NCBI GenBank assembly: GCA_003254905.1
Contig: QANU01067139.1
Span: forward strand, 378,315-442,314
Direction of reading: 5' to 3'
Length of the DNA: 64,000 bases
Source: Nissolia schottii
Taxonomy: Eukaryota > Streptophyta > Magnoliopsida > Fabales > Fabaceae
Part shown: piece after piece, positions 52,490 to 64,000 of the stretch
How the letters are laid out: each line of letters opens with the position of its first letter
How positions within the stretch are numbered: the first letter of the stretch is position 1
Position numbers and translations under genes: made by a program
The notes under the pieces: model-generated
Told to the model about the DNA's origin: nothing
Databases searched by the model: none
Seen by the model: the letters and a program-made list of their open reading frames with translations, nothing else

Positions 52490-55380
52490 TTAATGAGTAG
52501 TAAACGGGTATTGATGCGCGGCATGAGAGGGAGGTTTTGCGTGGGCACACGTATAGATTAGGCATAAACTATATCATCTAGATCCAATTTTGAAATTGTG
52601 TGCACGTTGCTTGATGCTGTGTATATTTTGTTGTAATGTTTTAGGGTGCAGCTGTTAGAATTCAATGATCTGCTAATATAATGTTATGACCTACAGTTGA
52701 ATGTATTTATGAGTGAAGAAAATAGTGTATTTGTTTCTTCACTGATGCATATGTCTGCTACTTAAAACCACTGGTCCAAGGGTGTGCTTTTGTTAGATGG
52801 ACTGATGGAGTGGAGATGGCAGGTGGACATCCCTGAGCTTCTTTACCTACATTTTCAGCAATTTCTCAAATTCAATTTCTGAAAAATCAGACACATGCAT
52901 ATGAAAAATTGTAGAAAAGGAAAAACAAAAATCTTTGAATCTATACTTAGCGGCTATGTTTCTAATAAATATCTATTTAAGGATGTATTTGGGAGAATTA
53001 AAAACAATGGACTAATAATGGAACAATTGGGTGAGGGGAGGAATAGAAGGGCTGGATGCATGTTATCCTGTTGTTTGGTTGTTGATTTTTATTTTATTTT
53101 TTTAATATGACTTTTTAAACTTATTCCTTAATATAAGATTAAAAAAAATGTCACTTAAACTAGTTATTGGCTTGGTTGTCGATTGTTTAATGAAGGAAAA
53201 GAATGAACAAGAGGAACATTTTGATCCGCAATCATGTTATTCATACTCTGTCCAAGAATTCATTCAATAAATATAAACTCAATTTTGCACTCTGCGCCGC
53301 AGTTAGATTAAATTAAATTTGACCATGCCATTCATTGCCTTGCCTCTCCTCACCATGCTTCCAATCATAGCCTAAAGTTTATAACAAACTATTGTTTGGA
53401 ATCAATACAAAACCAAGAAACTTGTTGGGCTCTAATCCTCAACAATAGTGTTAAACTGTCAATTGTGAAAACAGTCCTTTTCTTTTGGTCAAAGGTGCAA
53501 GCAGAGCTAAAATATTTAATTGGGCACAAGTACAACTAGAATTCGTCCAATTCAAATCCTTCCCTTTTAGGGCATGCCTATGTTTTGCAGCCCTTACCAC
53601 TCTAGGCATAGTTTTCCCAAACAGAGTCTCATGAGTAAAAAACATGGGATCCCAATCCTGGGTAATCTAAAACTAATCTAATCTATCTAATCTATAAGAT
53701 GCAAATGCAGCTTTCAGAAGAAGTTGGAATTGTTGCATGGAAAAAGGAAGAAGGGAACATTTCCTTTGCCCTCAGGTCAAACCGTGGAGGGTACAGTGGT
53801 AGTAGTCAACTATCTTTGAGTACATACAATGTCTGACCTAGCCTGCACAGAGTATAGAGACTCTAAAAGTGTTAGTGTGTTAGGGCTACTATTTACAATC
53901 AATCTTCTAATCAGAAGATTGGACTCCTTTAAATTAGTAGTTATCATATTTAAACTCATTTTATATAAGATATTGTGTCGATTCACATCATATATATTAT
54001 TTTATAAAATTTTAATGAAACTCATATTTAATAAGATATCATCTAATGATAGATAGTGAATCAATACAATATTCTATATATAATAAATACAATAACATTT
54101 CTCCAAAATTAAAAATTTTCCTGTACACATAGGCATTCCAACATGAACAGCTTTCTGAGACTAACTTGGAAGAGTTCAAGCTTGATCATAGGGTGAAAGT
54201 TCCATTAGTCCTTGTGAATATTGAAAACTTTATTGTTGATCTTTATAAATATTTTAAGAAGCAAAACAACTTCACAATTAAAATGTCCAAAAAAAGAATT
54301 AGCTTATGATTATTTTTCTAGATCTTAAATTTATACAAATTTAATTGTTATGCAATAACAATGTAAAGTTTAGAATAACTTCAATGTAAGTAATGAGTGA
54401 GAGAATCAACTAATTTTACTTATGTGACAATATTTGTTTAGATGACAATATAAAAATACATGGCAATTAAAGTCAATTTATACAAGAAAAACTTTTCCTT
54501 GTTTTCTATCTTTTCTCCAAACAAAATTTGATTTTACTATATTGCCAAACATACACTTTGTGTGATATACGGATCTAGGCAAATTTGTGAAGCATGCTTA
54601 GTGTTTTGTTTGTGGTGCTCGAATCTGTTCTTTGACTCTTTGTGATATGGCCCTGCATCTTTTGATTCTCAATAACCTGCAGCTGTGATCTCTTTGTTAT
54701 ATGAGAAGCGTTGCTGATTTTGCATGCTACTTTTATATGATCATTGTGTTTTGTGGTCTGCCATGTTAATGTTGACCCTCACGTTGTTTTGTGTCTCAAC
54801 TGGTTATTTTGTTTGCTTGTTTTGTTTTGTATTACTGCTTGGACTGTACTATTTGATTAACTCTATGCTACTCTTGGCTCCTAGTTTGGTTTGGTGGTTA
54901 ACCTTTCCTTTTTATTTAAACAAAAAAAAAGTTATGGGAAGTATAAGAGGGAAAATTATATGGATATATATATATANCTAAAATTACACTCTATTCCTTT
55001 AAAGTTTGTCATTAATATTGCACATTACCTCAAATTAGAGCTAAGATTGCACTACACTCACACTTAATTAAAGTGAACTGTAACACACGTTTATATTACT
55101 TGTATTATCATATTTTTGCCATGTTTTATTACAAAGAAAATCTTTCTATTTCTCAAATTTCACCTAAAAAATATATTCTACATTTCAAAATTTCATACTT
55201 CTTCTGTTTCGATTTAATTGTTTATTTTTTTTAAAATAAACCTACATTGAGATGTTAACTAGATAGATACTATAAAATTATATAAAAATAAGTTTAAAGT
55301 AAACTTGTACAATTTGTAAAATAATGAGGGTAATAATCAAATGTATTTGTTGATATAACACGATTTAATTAAATGACAAT
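52490..55380. other. Intergenic stretch after PTAC6
   Basis: The first 250 bp should be PTAC6 3' UTR. The rest has no supported gene. A T/G-rich segment near 54580-54930 ends in an A run and could be the 3' end of an old LINE. An ambiguous base lies in a (TA)n run at 54977. Confidence 0.45.
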
Positions 55381-56869
55381 CACTACTTGAAAATAGCATA
55401 TTATCGTTGGTATATTACTGTCGAAAAATCATCTGACAGTATTACCGTCAGAAAAAATAAAAAAATTTGATGGTAAATGCATTTAAGGCGAACCAGATTA
55501 ATTTTGGTCACGATTACCATCAGAAACAAGAACCCGATAATGATTTTGACGGTAATACTTGGCGCCAAGTAGCGCGTCGTTAGGCGAGAGGCTTACCATC
55601 AGTCATATCCGACAGTAATAGGATCCGAATTTGAAGAGACACCTTTCCCTAATGGTTGTAACATTAAACCAATTACTGTTGAAAATAACCGACGGTAACA
55701 ACCTCAAACTTTTCGCACGTTTTCCCATACATACATTTTTCTGTGTACATGTTTTCTGGTGGTCAGTGTTATTATCTTCGACTTTACCGTCGAAAACATC
55801 TGACGATAACGAAAGTGAAAATTTGCCAAGATTACCGCGCCACTTTTTTCGTAACGTCAGATGTTTGCCACAAAGTCAATGATAATCTTTTAAATTAAAC
55901 GAAACATTTCGATAAAGCGGTTATAGTCGAACTATCTCTGATTACCATCGGTAATTACCGACAATAATATTCTAAAAACTTACTTAAATGCATTTTACTC
56001 TCCCACAGCACACCATATCTGAATATTTCTTCTTTCTCTTCTCTTCTCCTCTTCTCTCTTTTCCTCTCCTCTCCTTCTTCCCCTTCATTCAAAAAACTAT
56101 CTATTCTTCCTTCTATTGTTGAAAAAACGCCTCTTATTCCCTGCGAAAATTGCTCACTATTCTAAACTTTGTTCTTCAAGTGTTTGTTAGATTTCTGAAG
56201 GCTTCATCATTGTTGCTGCATCACCAACCTCACACTACACACCATTTCTGTTGCCTTCGTTCTCCTGTAAGTACTCTAATCTTTTCTTCGTTTCTAGCCG
56301 TAAGGTGTTGTATGCTTTTCATAATTTGCTTCTGGAAAATTTTGTTGTAGTATCTTAGTTTGAGTTTGTGTGTTCAGGATGAATGTTGTTTTTGGTATGA
56401 AATAAAATTCAGATGTATGAAATGATGGATGTGCATTATTTGGATGTTGTGATATGCATTAGTTTGAGTTTTGCGTGCTCAGGAGTTGGGAAGGGAATGG
56501 AATGAAATTCAGAATAATGTTTTTAAAAATTTATTATCTTTATCGTTTGAAGTAGACGACAGTAATTATAAAAAAAAAATTCAAAACTGTTGGAATTAAC
56601 TGACGAAAGATAGAATAAAATATTAATATTATTATTGTCAATTATAGTCGACGATAAAAGGTTTAGTTCCTCGACCGCCATAGCCGTCAGTCGTCACCAA
56701 CGCTAATTACCGTTGGCTATATAAATCCAACGGTAATAAGTTTCCATCGAGACTATTAATGTTGGTGTGCTTGTCGATGGTAAGTCCAACAAAAAGTAAA
56801 AAAAATCGACGGCAATCAAGAAAAAAATCGACGGTAATTCCGATGGTAATGAGCATTTTTCTTGTAGTG
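55381..56869. mobile_element. CACTA (En/Spm) non-autonomous element, 1489 bp
   Basis: The element begins CACTACTTGAAAATAGCATA and ends, on the reverse strand, CACTACAAGAAAAATGCTCA. The 3-bp duplication AAT lies at 55378-55380 and 56870-56872, as expected for CACTA elements. Both subterminal regions are packed with TTACCGTCG/CGACGGTAA variants. The middle (55990-56350) is a CT-rich leader-like segment with a possible GTAAGT donor at 56268. No transposase frame is present, so it looks like a deletion derivative keeping the ends and the start of a gene. Confidence 0.88.
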
Positions 56870-56872
56870 AAT

Positions 56873-58800
56873 TATTAAAAATTAGTTGTTACTAAACATG
56901 TCCTAATAACTTAAAAAAAAAATTCAGGGCACATGCATTTGCATCTATTATATTAACGTGGAAGAGACATATAGATGTAGTGCATATATATTTGGTTTTT
57001 TTATTGGCGATTATTTCCATTTTTCTCTCTCTCAAACAAATATTGGTTTGTTCTTCAGAAAACCATTACACACATGACTTGTTTCCTCTTGTGTTTGTCA
57101 CTTCATACAAATCTTTCAAGCCATAGATCATAGCTAGTGATGATTTGAGGGTTAGCAGTTTCCAACCAACCCTCAACTTAAGTACGGACCTTTCAAATCA
57201 GTGGCCTCTCAGAAATCCAAAACTCAAAATCATGCAATGATATTATTATGCTTTGAGACACACTTCTCTATCTCATTTCCATTATGGTTGCAACATTTGA
57301 ATTTTTCTTTCCTATGCCCTTTCACACATTACTTTATGAAGAGAGCTTTATATCACCATGGGAATATTTATATATAATCATTTCCTTTCGATTTGATTGT
57401 TGAGGCAGTCATTACACCATTAGTCCATAACTAGTTACCCATCATTTCATTCAAACCCTAGAAAAAGCTAATCACAGACATCAATATATACAAGTTAAGC
57501 CACCAATGTATCCTCCATAACTTGCCCCAAACCTTGTTATAAGGAAAATGCTAGACAACGCCAACAAAAAAATAGAAAAAAATTTATTTTTTTAATCATT
57601 TGTCAGTTTAAATTACTGTAAAGAGAAATATAAAATTATTATTTATACATTATATAAAAAAAATGTATAAAAATTTTAATTTTTAGTGTCTAACTTATTA
57701 TGTCATTTTTGTCTTTAATTATATTTAATTTTAAAACAATTTATTAAATAAAACGATAAACTCACTTTACCACTTTTTCACAATCAATTGATGATTGCCT
57801 ACTAAATTTTTCAACTTCTCCCGCTAACTTATATTCACATTTTTCTTTTATCATTTATTCAAACTACATTTTTTTGGTTTATTTCATTTACAAACATTTT
57901 GAAAAATCACTCTTCTTTTCTCTTCTCTTTCTTATTGTTTTCCATATTTAATAATTACACTTAATTCAACACTTGACAAGCATAAAATGTTTGTCAAGGC
58001 TCGTTAGTTAATATTATTATTATATGTGTCTCTATCCATTAATTTAAGTTTTTACGATAGATATTGTTTAAATGGAATCAGAATTATTATGACTAAGAGG
58101 TCAAAAGTTTAATTATTGCCGACCCTCATTTTAACAAAAATATTATTCACATTACAAACCAAAAAAATTATTGCATAAAAATGTATAAAGACACATATAA
58201 AATTATTCATGTACCTCTATTTAACAATTTAAACTTTTAACAAAAATAAATTTTAAAAATCACTGTCCGAATGAGTTATTAATCAACAAGGACGTATAAC
58301 AATTATCGAGAGATAAATTCCACAATTTTTTGTTAGAGCGTTAGACAATAAATATGAAAAATAATACAGACAATATAACTCAAAAATAATGTGTTAAGAG
58401 ATGACAGTTAATGTTATTTTACATGTGAGTGAGTGGATCCTACCATTACCATTAGAGTCCACCGTGGATTCTAACAAAACTAGGGTTACATGATTATGGT
58501 CTTGGTCTAATTAAGCACACCCTAAAAAAATGAGAAATAATCTACAAAACCGTTCCAATTAAATGACCAAGGGTTAAGAAGATGACTCCACACAAATTTT
58601 TTTTAAAAAACAAAATTACAAAAAGGCCAAATTATAAATAAACTAATAAAACATGAGGTAGTAGTAATTACTCAAAAGCAAGTAGTTATTGAATTGGCTT
58701 TGTCACAAACCCCTAAACAAACCCTTCCTTTCTGTGCCACTCAGAAAGTTGATGAGCCATCAAACTCATAATGGAATGCTCCGCTATTCCTTTTCTTCCA
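56873..58800. other. Intergenic sequence and PI upstream region
   Basis: AT-rich with no supported coding sequence. No full CArG box (CC-A/T6-GG) was recognised by eye in the last 500 bp before the PI gene. Confidence 0.4.
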
Positions 58801-58807
58801 ACCGCTC

Positions 58808-58814
58808 TTTATAT
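58808..58814 (+). promoter_or_regulatory. Candidate TATA box of PISTILLATA
   Basis: TTTATAT lies about 110 bp before the MADS start codon, followed by a C-rich, then CA/GA-rich leader. If used, transcription would start after the upstream in-frame ATG at 58771. Confidence 0.5.
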
Positions 58815-58920
58815 CTTCACCCCCCCACCACTCTTCCTTCTCTTCATTTTCATTAAGACACACACACAAAGAAAAAAGGGGAGAGAGAGAGAGATAAGAA
58901 GAAAAGAAACAAAAGAAGAG

Positions 58921-61855
58921 ATGGGAAGGGGTAAGATAGAGATAAAGAGGATTGAGAACACAAATAACAGGCAAGTGACCTATTCAAAGAGGAAGAATGG
59001 GATCCTCAAGAAGGCTAAGGAGATTAGTGTTCTTTGTGATTCACAACTTTCCCTCATCATGTTTGGTGCTTCTGGCAAGATGCATGAGTACATCAGCCCC
59101 TCCACCACGTAATTATTTTATTTTATTAATTAATTGCATCTTTTAATTGATGACTATATTTATCCTTCCTCGTTCTTCTTCTTACTTTGATCTAAATGTT
59201 CAAACCTTTATTTATTTAATTATATTAAAAAAATTATTTTTTATTTCTAGCTTCCATGCTTGCTTTTGTTTTCATCAGGTGTAGAAAAATAATAACCCTT
59301 CTTCCTTTTTGCTTTTTCCGTTTTGTAATTATTAATTAATTCAAGGACTAATTAATTCTCTTTCCTTGTTTCTTCTTCTTCTTAATTACTTTGATCTAAA
59401 ATTTCAAATCTTCATTTATTTATATATATATATATATATTATTTATAGCTTTCCATGCTTGATTTTGTTTTCATCAAGTGTAGAAAAATTATAGTAAATT
59501 TCTTCCTTTTTTGTTGGTGAAGGTTGATTGATATTTTGGATAGATACCAGAGAGCTTCTGGGAAGACTCTATGGGATGCTAAGCATGAGGTATTTTTTTT
59601 ATTCATAAAAAATAAATAGGTTAAAGATACCTAATTAATTAATAGTTTTAATTTTCTTCATTTGTCCCAAGAAAAAAATAGCGTGGTAGTTCTTTTTGCG
59701 AAAATTATGTTGAGGGAGAATGAATCAGTGATTTTCTGAGTAGATCTGTATTTGGAACATGTACTCTTCTTGTGTTCCCTCTATATATATTTGAGTATTA
59801 TTATATTATTATTCTTTACATAACAATATGCTAAAAAGGAAAGGCATGAACAATAAGAACAAGATTTGTCTATATAAACAGATCTGGCAATAAAATTGAC
59901 AATATTATTTGACTGGCTTCCTTTTCTTTGCAAAAGCCTCAAAAGCTGAATGGTTAGGAGTTTAGTAAGAAATAGTAAGAAAATCCATATGAATCTCTCT
60001 CTTGATACTGAACGTTTCTTCACTGACTTTGAAGCCAGCCTATTTTTTTTAGCCAGATCTACATAAATTATGTTAATCTCTTATTATTTTATAGATTTTT
60101 TTGTGCACCTAATTTGTGTCCATTTTTTTATTGATAAAATAATTAAGATGTCAAGATTTACAACAATTAATGTTGTTGTGTTTGAACTTTTGCAGAACCT
60201 TAGCAATGAAATTGATAGAATCAAGAAAGAGAATGAAAACATGCAAATTAAGTTGAGGTATGTACATACACAAACATTGCAGCCCTAGCTAGCTAGGTCT
60301 AGCTATCACTTACTCATATAGTCATATATATCTTTTTATTTCTTTGAGAAATTTTTGGATGGATATCATTATAACACCTCATAATTTAACTACTTGCAAT
60401 TAAAGTTTGTTTCGTTAGCTTTATTAAATATGCACAAATACCATCCCATGTTCGATTATTCTATAATGCTTGTCATGCTTAGATTTAATCTCTTTTAAAT
60501 AAATTCATCAAGAGAAAAAAAAAACATGATTAATTAAAGTGATAGATATTTTTTCCTCGTAATCAATAATTTCTATCTCACCACTTTATCAAAATTGCGT
60601 GTACATATGAAATGTTAAAATTATATTTTTATAAGTAGCAAACTAAGAAATTGCATCTCAAACAAATATTAAATACGTCTTTACTTACTCATTGGCTTTA
60701 GGCTTTTCATTCAATAAAATATTAGGGGAAAAAAGGAAAAAAAATTATATTCAAGCAAGAATATTTTTTTACCAACTGTGTGTGTTAATTTCAGGCACCT
60801 GAAGGGAGAGGACATTACCTCACTGAATTACAAAGAGCTGATGACCCTAGAGAATGCCCTTGAAAAGGGTTTAGATGGACTCCGTGAAAAAAAGGTCATT
60901 CATTTTAAGTTTTAATTTAACTCACTATTTTTTAACCTCAAATCTTCAATATTGTTATAATTAGCTAAATTAAACGAGTTTTATCTTCTTTTTTTATGCT
61001 GCAGATGGAAGTGTACAAGATGTATAAGAGAAACGTATGTGGATGTTTTCTTTCATTGATATATAACATTATAAAAAGTTTACTTACAAACTAGTTGGAA
61101 GTGCCTTAAAAATAATACTGACTCTTGTAATTTTTTTTATACTTCTCAGGACAAGATTTTGGAGGAGGAAAATAAAGAACTCAATTTCCTTCTGGTAAGC
61201 AATAAGAATCTGTAATAATGTGACCATTACTTCTATGATTCATGTTCTATGTAGTTAATAAAACACACTTGATTACTCGCCCATGCTGATGAAAATGATG
61301 GACTTGTTATCATAATTGAAAATGCTTAATTCTCTTTTTGCCCTAGATTATTGCAATTTGCAAGTAAATAACCATAGTTTCAATTGTTTAGCAACAACAA
61401 CTAATCTTTTTCTTCCTATCACTAATTAAATAGTGGCGTTGACTATATATTCAGCTATTAAATAGTTGCAAACTTTTTCTTAATAAAATAACATGTAAAA
61501 GAGTTTACCATAAAAAAAATTGCTGAATTTAAGCACATATATGAACACATGGAGCATAGAAAATTATTTGAAGGAAAATGGTATTTCATGAGGGTTGATA
61601 AATTGTCATATATAGGGTTCACAGTGCATCCTAATCTATATTTACATTATTCTATGATTAATTGTTTACAACTTTCATTTATTAATCAAGAAAATTAAGT
61701 ATATATAATCCTCATAATTGAGAATATTCATGAATCATCAAACAAATCAACTGCTTCGAATTGTTATCTAATTATTATTGGTATTTTAATTTTAACAGCA
61801 ACATCATATGGCACTGGAAGGAGTTAGAAACATGCAGCAAGGACAATGGATTTGA
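58921..61855 (+). CDS. PI: MADS-box floral B-function factor PISTILLATA, lacking the PI motif
   Basis: PI pairs with AP3 to specify petals and stamens. Exons 58921-59108, 59523-59589, 60196-60257, 60795-60894, 61005-61034, 61150-61194 and 61799-61855 give 182 residues, against about 208 in Arabidopsis. The seven-exon layout is typical of MIKC genes. MADS domain: residues 1-60 ([20 protein letters not shown]). The I region holds [20 protein letters not shown]; the K domain runs about 88-165 ([20 protein letters not shown]). The C-terminus ends [11 protein letters not shown] and lacks the MPFAFRVQP-type PI motif. Pea PI and one legume PI clade are reported to lack it yet function. The GLO/PI identity is clear from KIEIKRIEN and KGEDI. 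The start is the conserved MGRGK, although the frame stays open upstream to 58771. Confidence 0.96.
59168..59515. repeat. Tandem duplication within PI intron 1
   Basis: Two units, about 59168-59312 and 59369-59515, share TACTTTGATCTAAA, a T-rich tract, CTTCCATGCTTG, TTTTGTTTTCATCA and GTGTAGAAAAAT. The second unit has gained a TA run. It abuts the splice acceptor of exon 2. Confidence 0.8.
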
Positions 61856-63610
61856 CCATACGGATCATAAGGGATTCATTTCGTTTCGGATATGCCATTT
61901 AAGAAATTAAGAATATATGAAGTTATTACTGCTCTCACTCTTAATTTAGATTATTAAACTTTGTCCATTCAGTAGTATTTCTTAGAGCTCAGTGTGTGTA
62001 GTCTCTAAACATTCCTAATGCTTGTGATGAAGTGATTTGATTTGGCTTATTATTGTGATTGCTATATATCAAAGATCGGTTTGTGTGTGTCCTGCTATAT
62101 ATATGTGTGTGTATATATATATTGAGTTATATATTTATGCATGTGTATTTATAATGTATTGTTTACGTGGTTGTATGGTGTTTCCCTTAAATTGCCTTGA
62201 TTAAGTACTCTTTTTCATTTTCTAAGTTTTGTTTCACTGTATTTAAAAAAAAAATTAATTAATGAGGTTTTGGTCATTACATGCTGCGCTTTGTTTTAGG
62301 TTCAGTGGGGTATGCTCTTACTTGCCCTATTTTGGATTTAACCTTTATTAACATCGAGAGAAAAGAAGAAAAAAAAAAAAGACATGGACAAGATATAAAA
62401 GTAACAAATATAGAAGTTTTTTTAAAAATCTAAACGCAATTGAAAACATGAAAAATCAATTATCAAGAAACATGTTCACAGGAGAAAAATATCCTTTTGT
62501 TCAAGATGATTTATTTTTGAAAAAAAAAATGAATAAATCTTTATATTTTGGAGGAAATATGAGGGCAGCTGCACAAGAAGCCCTAATTCTTAACTATAAA
62601 TATGGGGACTTCCACGATGACAAGTATTTTAGTAGTTATTATTCAATTAACTCCTAATACATTGACACTAGGCGTGGTTTAGTATGTCATGTACAGCAAG
62701 ACATCATGATATTACACATAATAATATAATACAAGATAAAATAATATAAAAATATATTGTATTATTTTTTATACTATATATGATATTTAGTGTATCACAT
62801 ACATAATTTAATTAAATCAACAAAAACCAATATCGCTCATCAAGTTACAAATTGATTTATGCAAAACAAAAATATATATATCATGAGCAGTTCCTCTCGT
62901 GGATATCTAAGTCTCAACTTTGAGATTGAACAGTGCCTCGTGGAGATCCTGACACACTCTTTGCCATATATATATCATGGAAATAATTCGTGTTGAGATG
63001 TATTTCAGATCTGTCATTGCAACCGTGAAGACGCTCTCCATCGCCAGCGACACGGAACTCATCAACACACAAATTGTTGTTGCAATCAAAGTGGTTGCGT
63101 GTCGTTGTCGTTGTCCTGCTTGCGCTTTGTCGTCCTCGTGGTCGCGCTCTGCCGCCATCGTCCTGATCACACCCCTGTTGCCGTCGCATTGGTGTCGTAT
63201 CGTTGTCGTCATCCTGGTCACGCTATCTCGTCATCGCGCTTCGTCTTGGCATCGCACTTTGCCGTCATCGTCGTCCTGGTAGCCATCCACACCATCGTCA
63301 CAGGTGGCAAGGTTCCATGGCGATACATCTCTAATGGGCCACACATGGAGCAAGAAGCAAAAAAAAAAAAATATGGAGAAAGAGAACGGGAACCAAGAAT
63401 TTGGGAATGAAAATTAGAAGGTAGTACTATTAGGTTTAATTAGGTTGAGGCATAATAACTCAATACAATGATGGTGGTAGGATAAAAATGAATAAAATTA
63501 TATATAACATTATATTATACTATGTCATGACAAACATATGATAAATCTTGATTTCATAGTATTTACTAATACTATTAGATTTTGTATGACGTAATAAATG
63601 GGGTATTAGT
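61856..63610. other. PI 3' region and downstream intergenic sequence
   Basis: The first few hundred bases should hold the PI 3' UTR. A GC-rich patch at about 63040-63300, with repeated CGTCGT/GTCGTC words, has open frames on both strands but no recognised domain. It may be decayed transposon or gene sequence. Confidence 0.4.
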
Positions 63611-63885
63611 AGGACTGTCAAATGGACTTATCCGGCCAGACCCAATTAACCCATGGGATCAAATGGGTCAGGTCTAAACGGATTTTTACTATTCACGATC
63701 CAATTTATATGGGTAAATAAGTTAGTCCGCGTGTTATGTCTATGTTAACAGTACACGGACTAATTTGACCCCCAAGTTAAATGAGTCGGACCTAAACAAG
63801 TTTTTGTTATTCACGGCTAAATTTTATACTTTTGGTTTGTCCATTTAACCAAATAAAAGGGCCGAGCTCATTTTGATAGTCATTA
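63611..63885. mobile_element. hAT-like non-autonomous element, 275 bp
   Basis: A perfect 8-bp direct repeat, GTATTAGT, flanks it at 63603-63610 and 63886-63893. The left end, AGGACTGTCAAATGG, faces a right end reading AATGACTATCAAAATGAGC on the reverse strand. Its body has GGTCAGGTC and GGTCC-like words similar to the other hAT-like elements here. Confidence 0.75.
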
Positions 63886-64000
63886 GTATTAGTTATGACT
63901 TGAGTCTCGAGCTCTCCTGGAGGTCCACTTCCAAATCACGCTCATATATCGGAGATGTGATAACAATTAGACAAATGGTACTAATAGTATTTATGTACCA

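Noticed and set aside
54580-54930. T/G-rich segment ending in an A run, like a LINE 3' end
   Set aside because: No coding match and no flanking duplication found; kept only as a possibility.
62448-62657. 69-residue frame downstream of PI
   Set aside because: No similarity recognised and no gene context.
62907-63221. Gene on the minus strand in the GC-rich patch
   Set aside because: Two overlapping frames with biased composition and no domain; no evidence for either.

Overview
The window is nuclear DNA of a flowering plant: AT-rich, with many-exon genes, GT-AG introns and long gene-poor stretches full of small DNA transposons. A legume, most probably Glycine or a close relative, is the best guess. 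The main reason is a PISTILLATA-type MADS gene that ends before the PI motif, as described for pea and Medicago PI proteins. The species call is inference.

Layout. 1-10070 (+): the last 19 exons of chloroplast SECA2; its 5' part lies before the window. 10071-18280: gene-free DNA with a MULE-like MITE, a long hairpin and a tandem duplication. 18412-19692 (+): an ACC oxidase of the ACO5 kind, three exons. 20711-25647 (-): chloroplast NAD kinase 2 (NADK2), eight exons. 27286-34854 (-): a ubinuclein/HPC2-like HIRA-complex histone chaperone subunit, 13 exons. 37745-48620: a transposon-dense block with hAT-like elements, a truncated CACTA element, a long decayed LINE holding an LTR-like insert, a MITE and a degenerate minisatellite. 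49148-52489 (+): PTAC6/PAP8, a plastid RNA polymerase-associated protein, six exons. 55381-56869: an intact-ended CACTA element with a 3-bp target duplication. 58921-61855 (+): PISTILLATA, seven exons. 63611-63885: another hAT-like element.

All six genes could be spliced in silico to open frames with GT-AG introns and matching phases. The totals are SECA2 671 residues (partial), ACO 310, NADK2 1022, UBN 732, PTAC6 338 and PI 182. SECA2, NADK2, UBN and PTAC6 lie in the same relative order as Arabidopsis At1g21650, At1g21640, At1g21610 and At1g21600. The ACO sits where the duplicated Arabidopsis block has ACO5 (At1g77330) beside UBN2 (At1g77310). The window therefore appears to keep an ancestral gene block that Arabidopsis split between two copies. 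Three of these genes make plastid proteins: thylakoid protein export, NADP synthesis and plastid transcription. No shared operon-like regulation is implied.

No clearly novel molecular system is seen. The best leads are the pseudo-phosphatase signature inside NADK2, possible decayed PI-motif remnants just past the PI stop codon, the conserved gene block, and a set of TE insertions with well-defined target duplications, including a LINE whose 5' junction and 3' flank share 11 bp.
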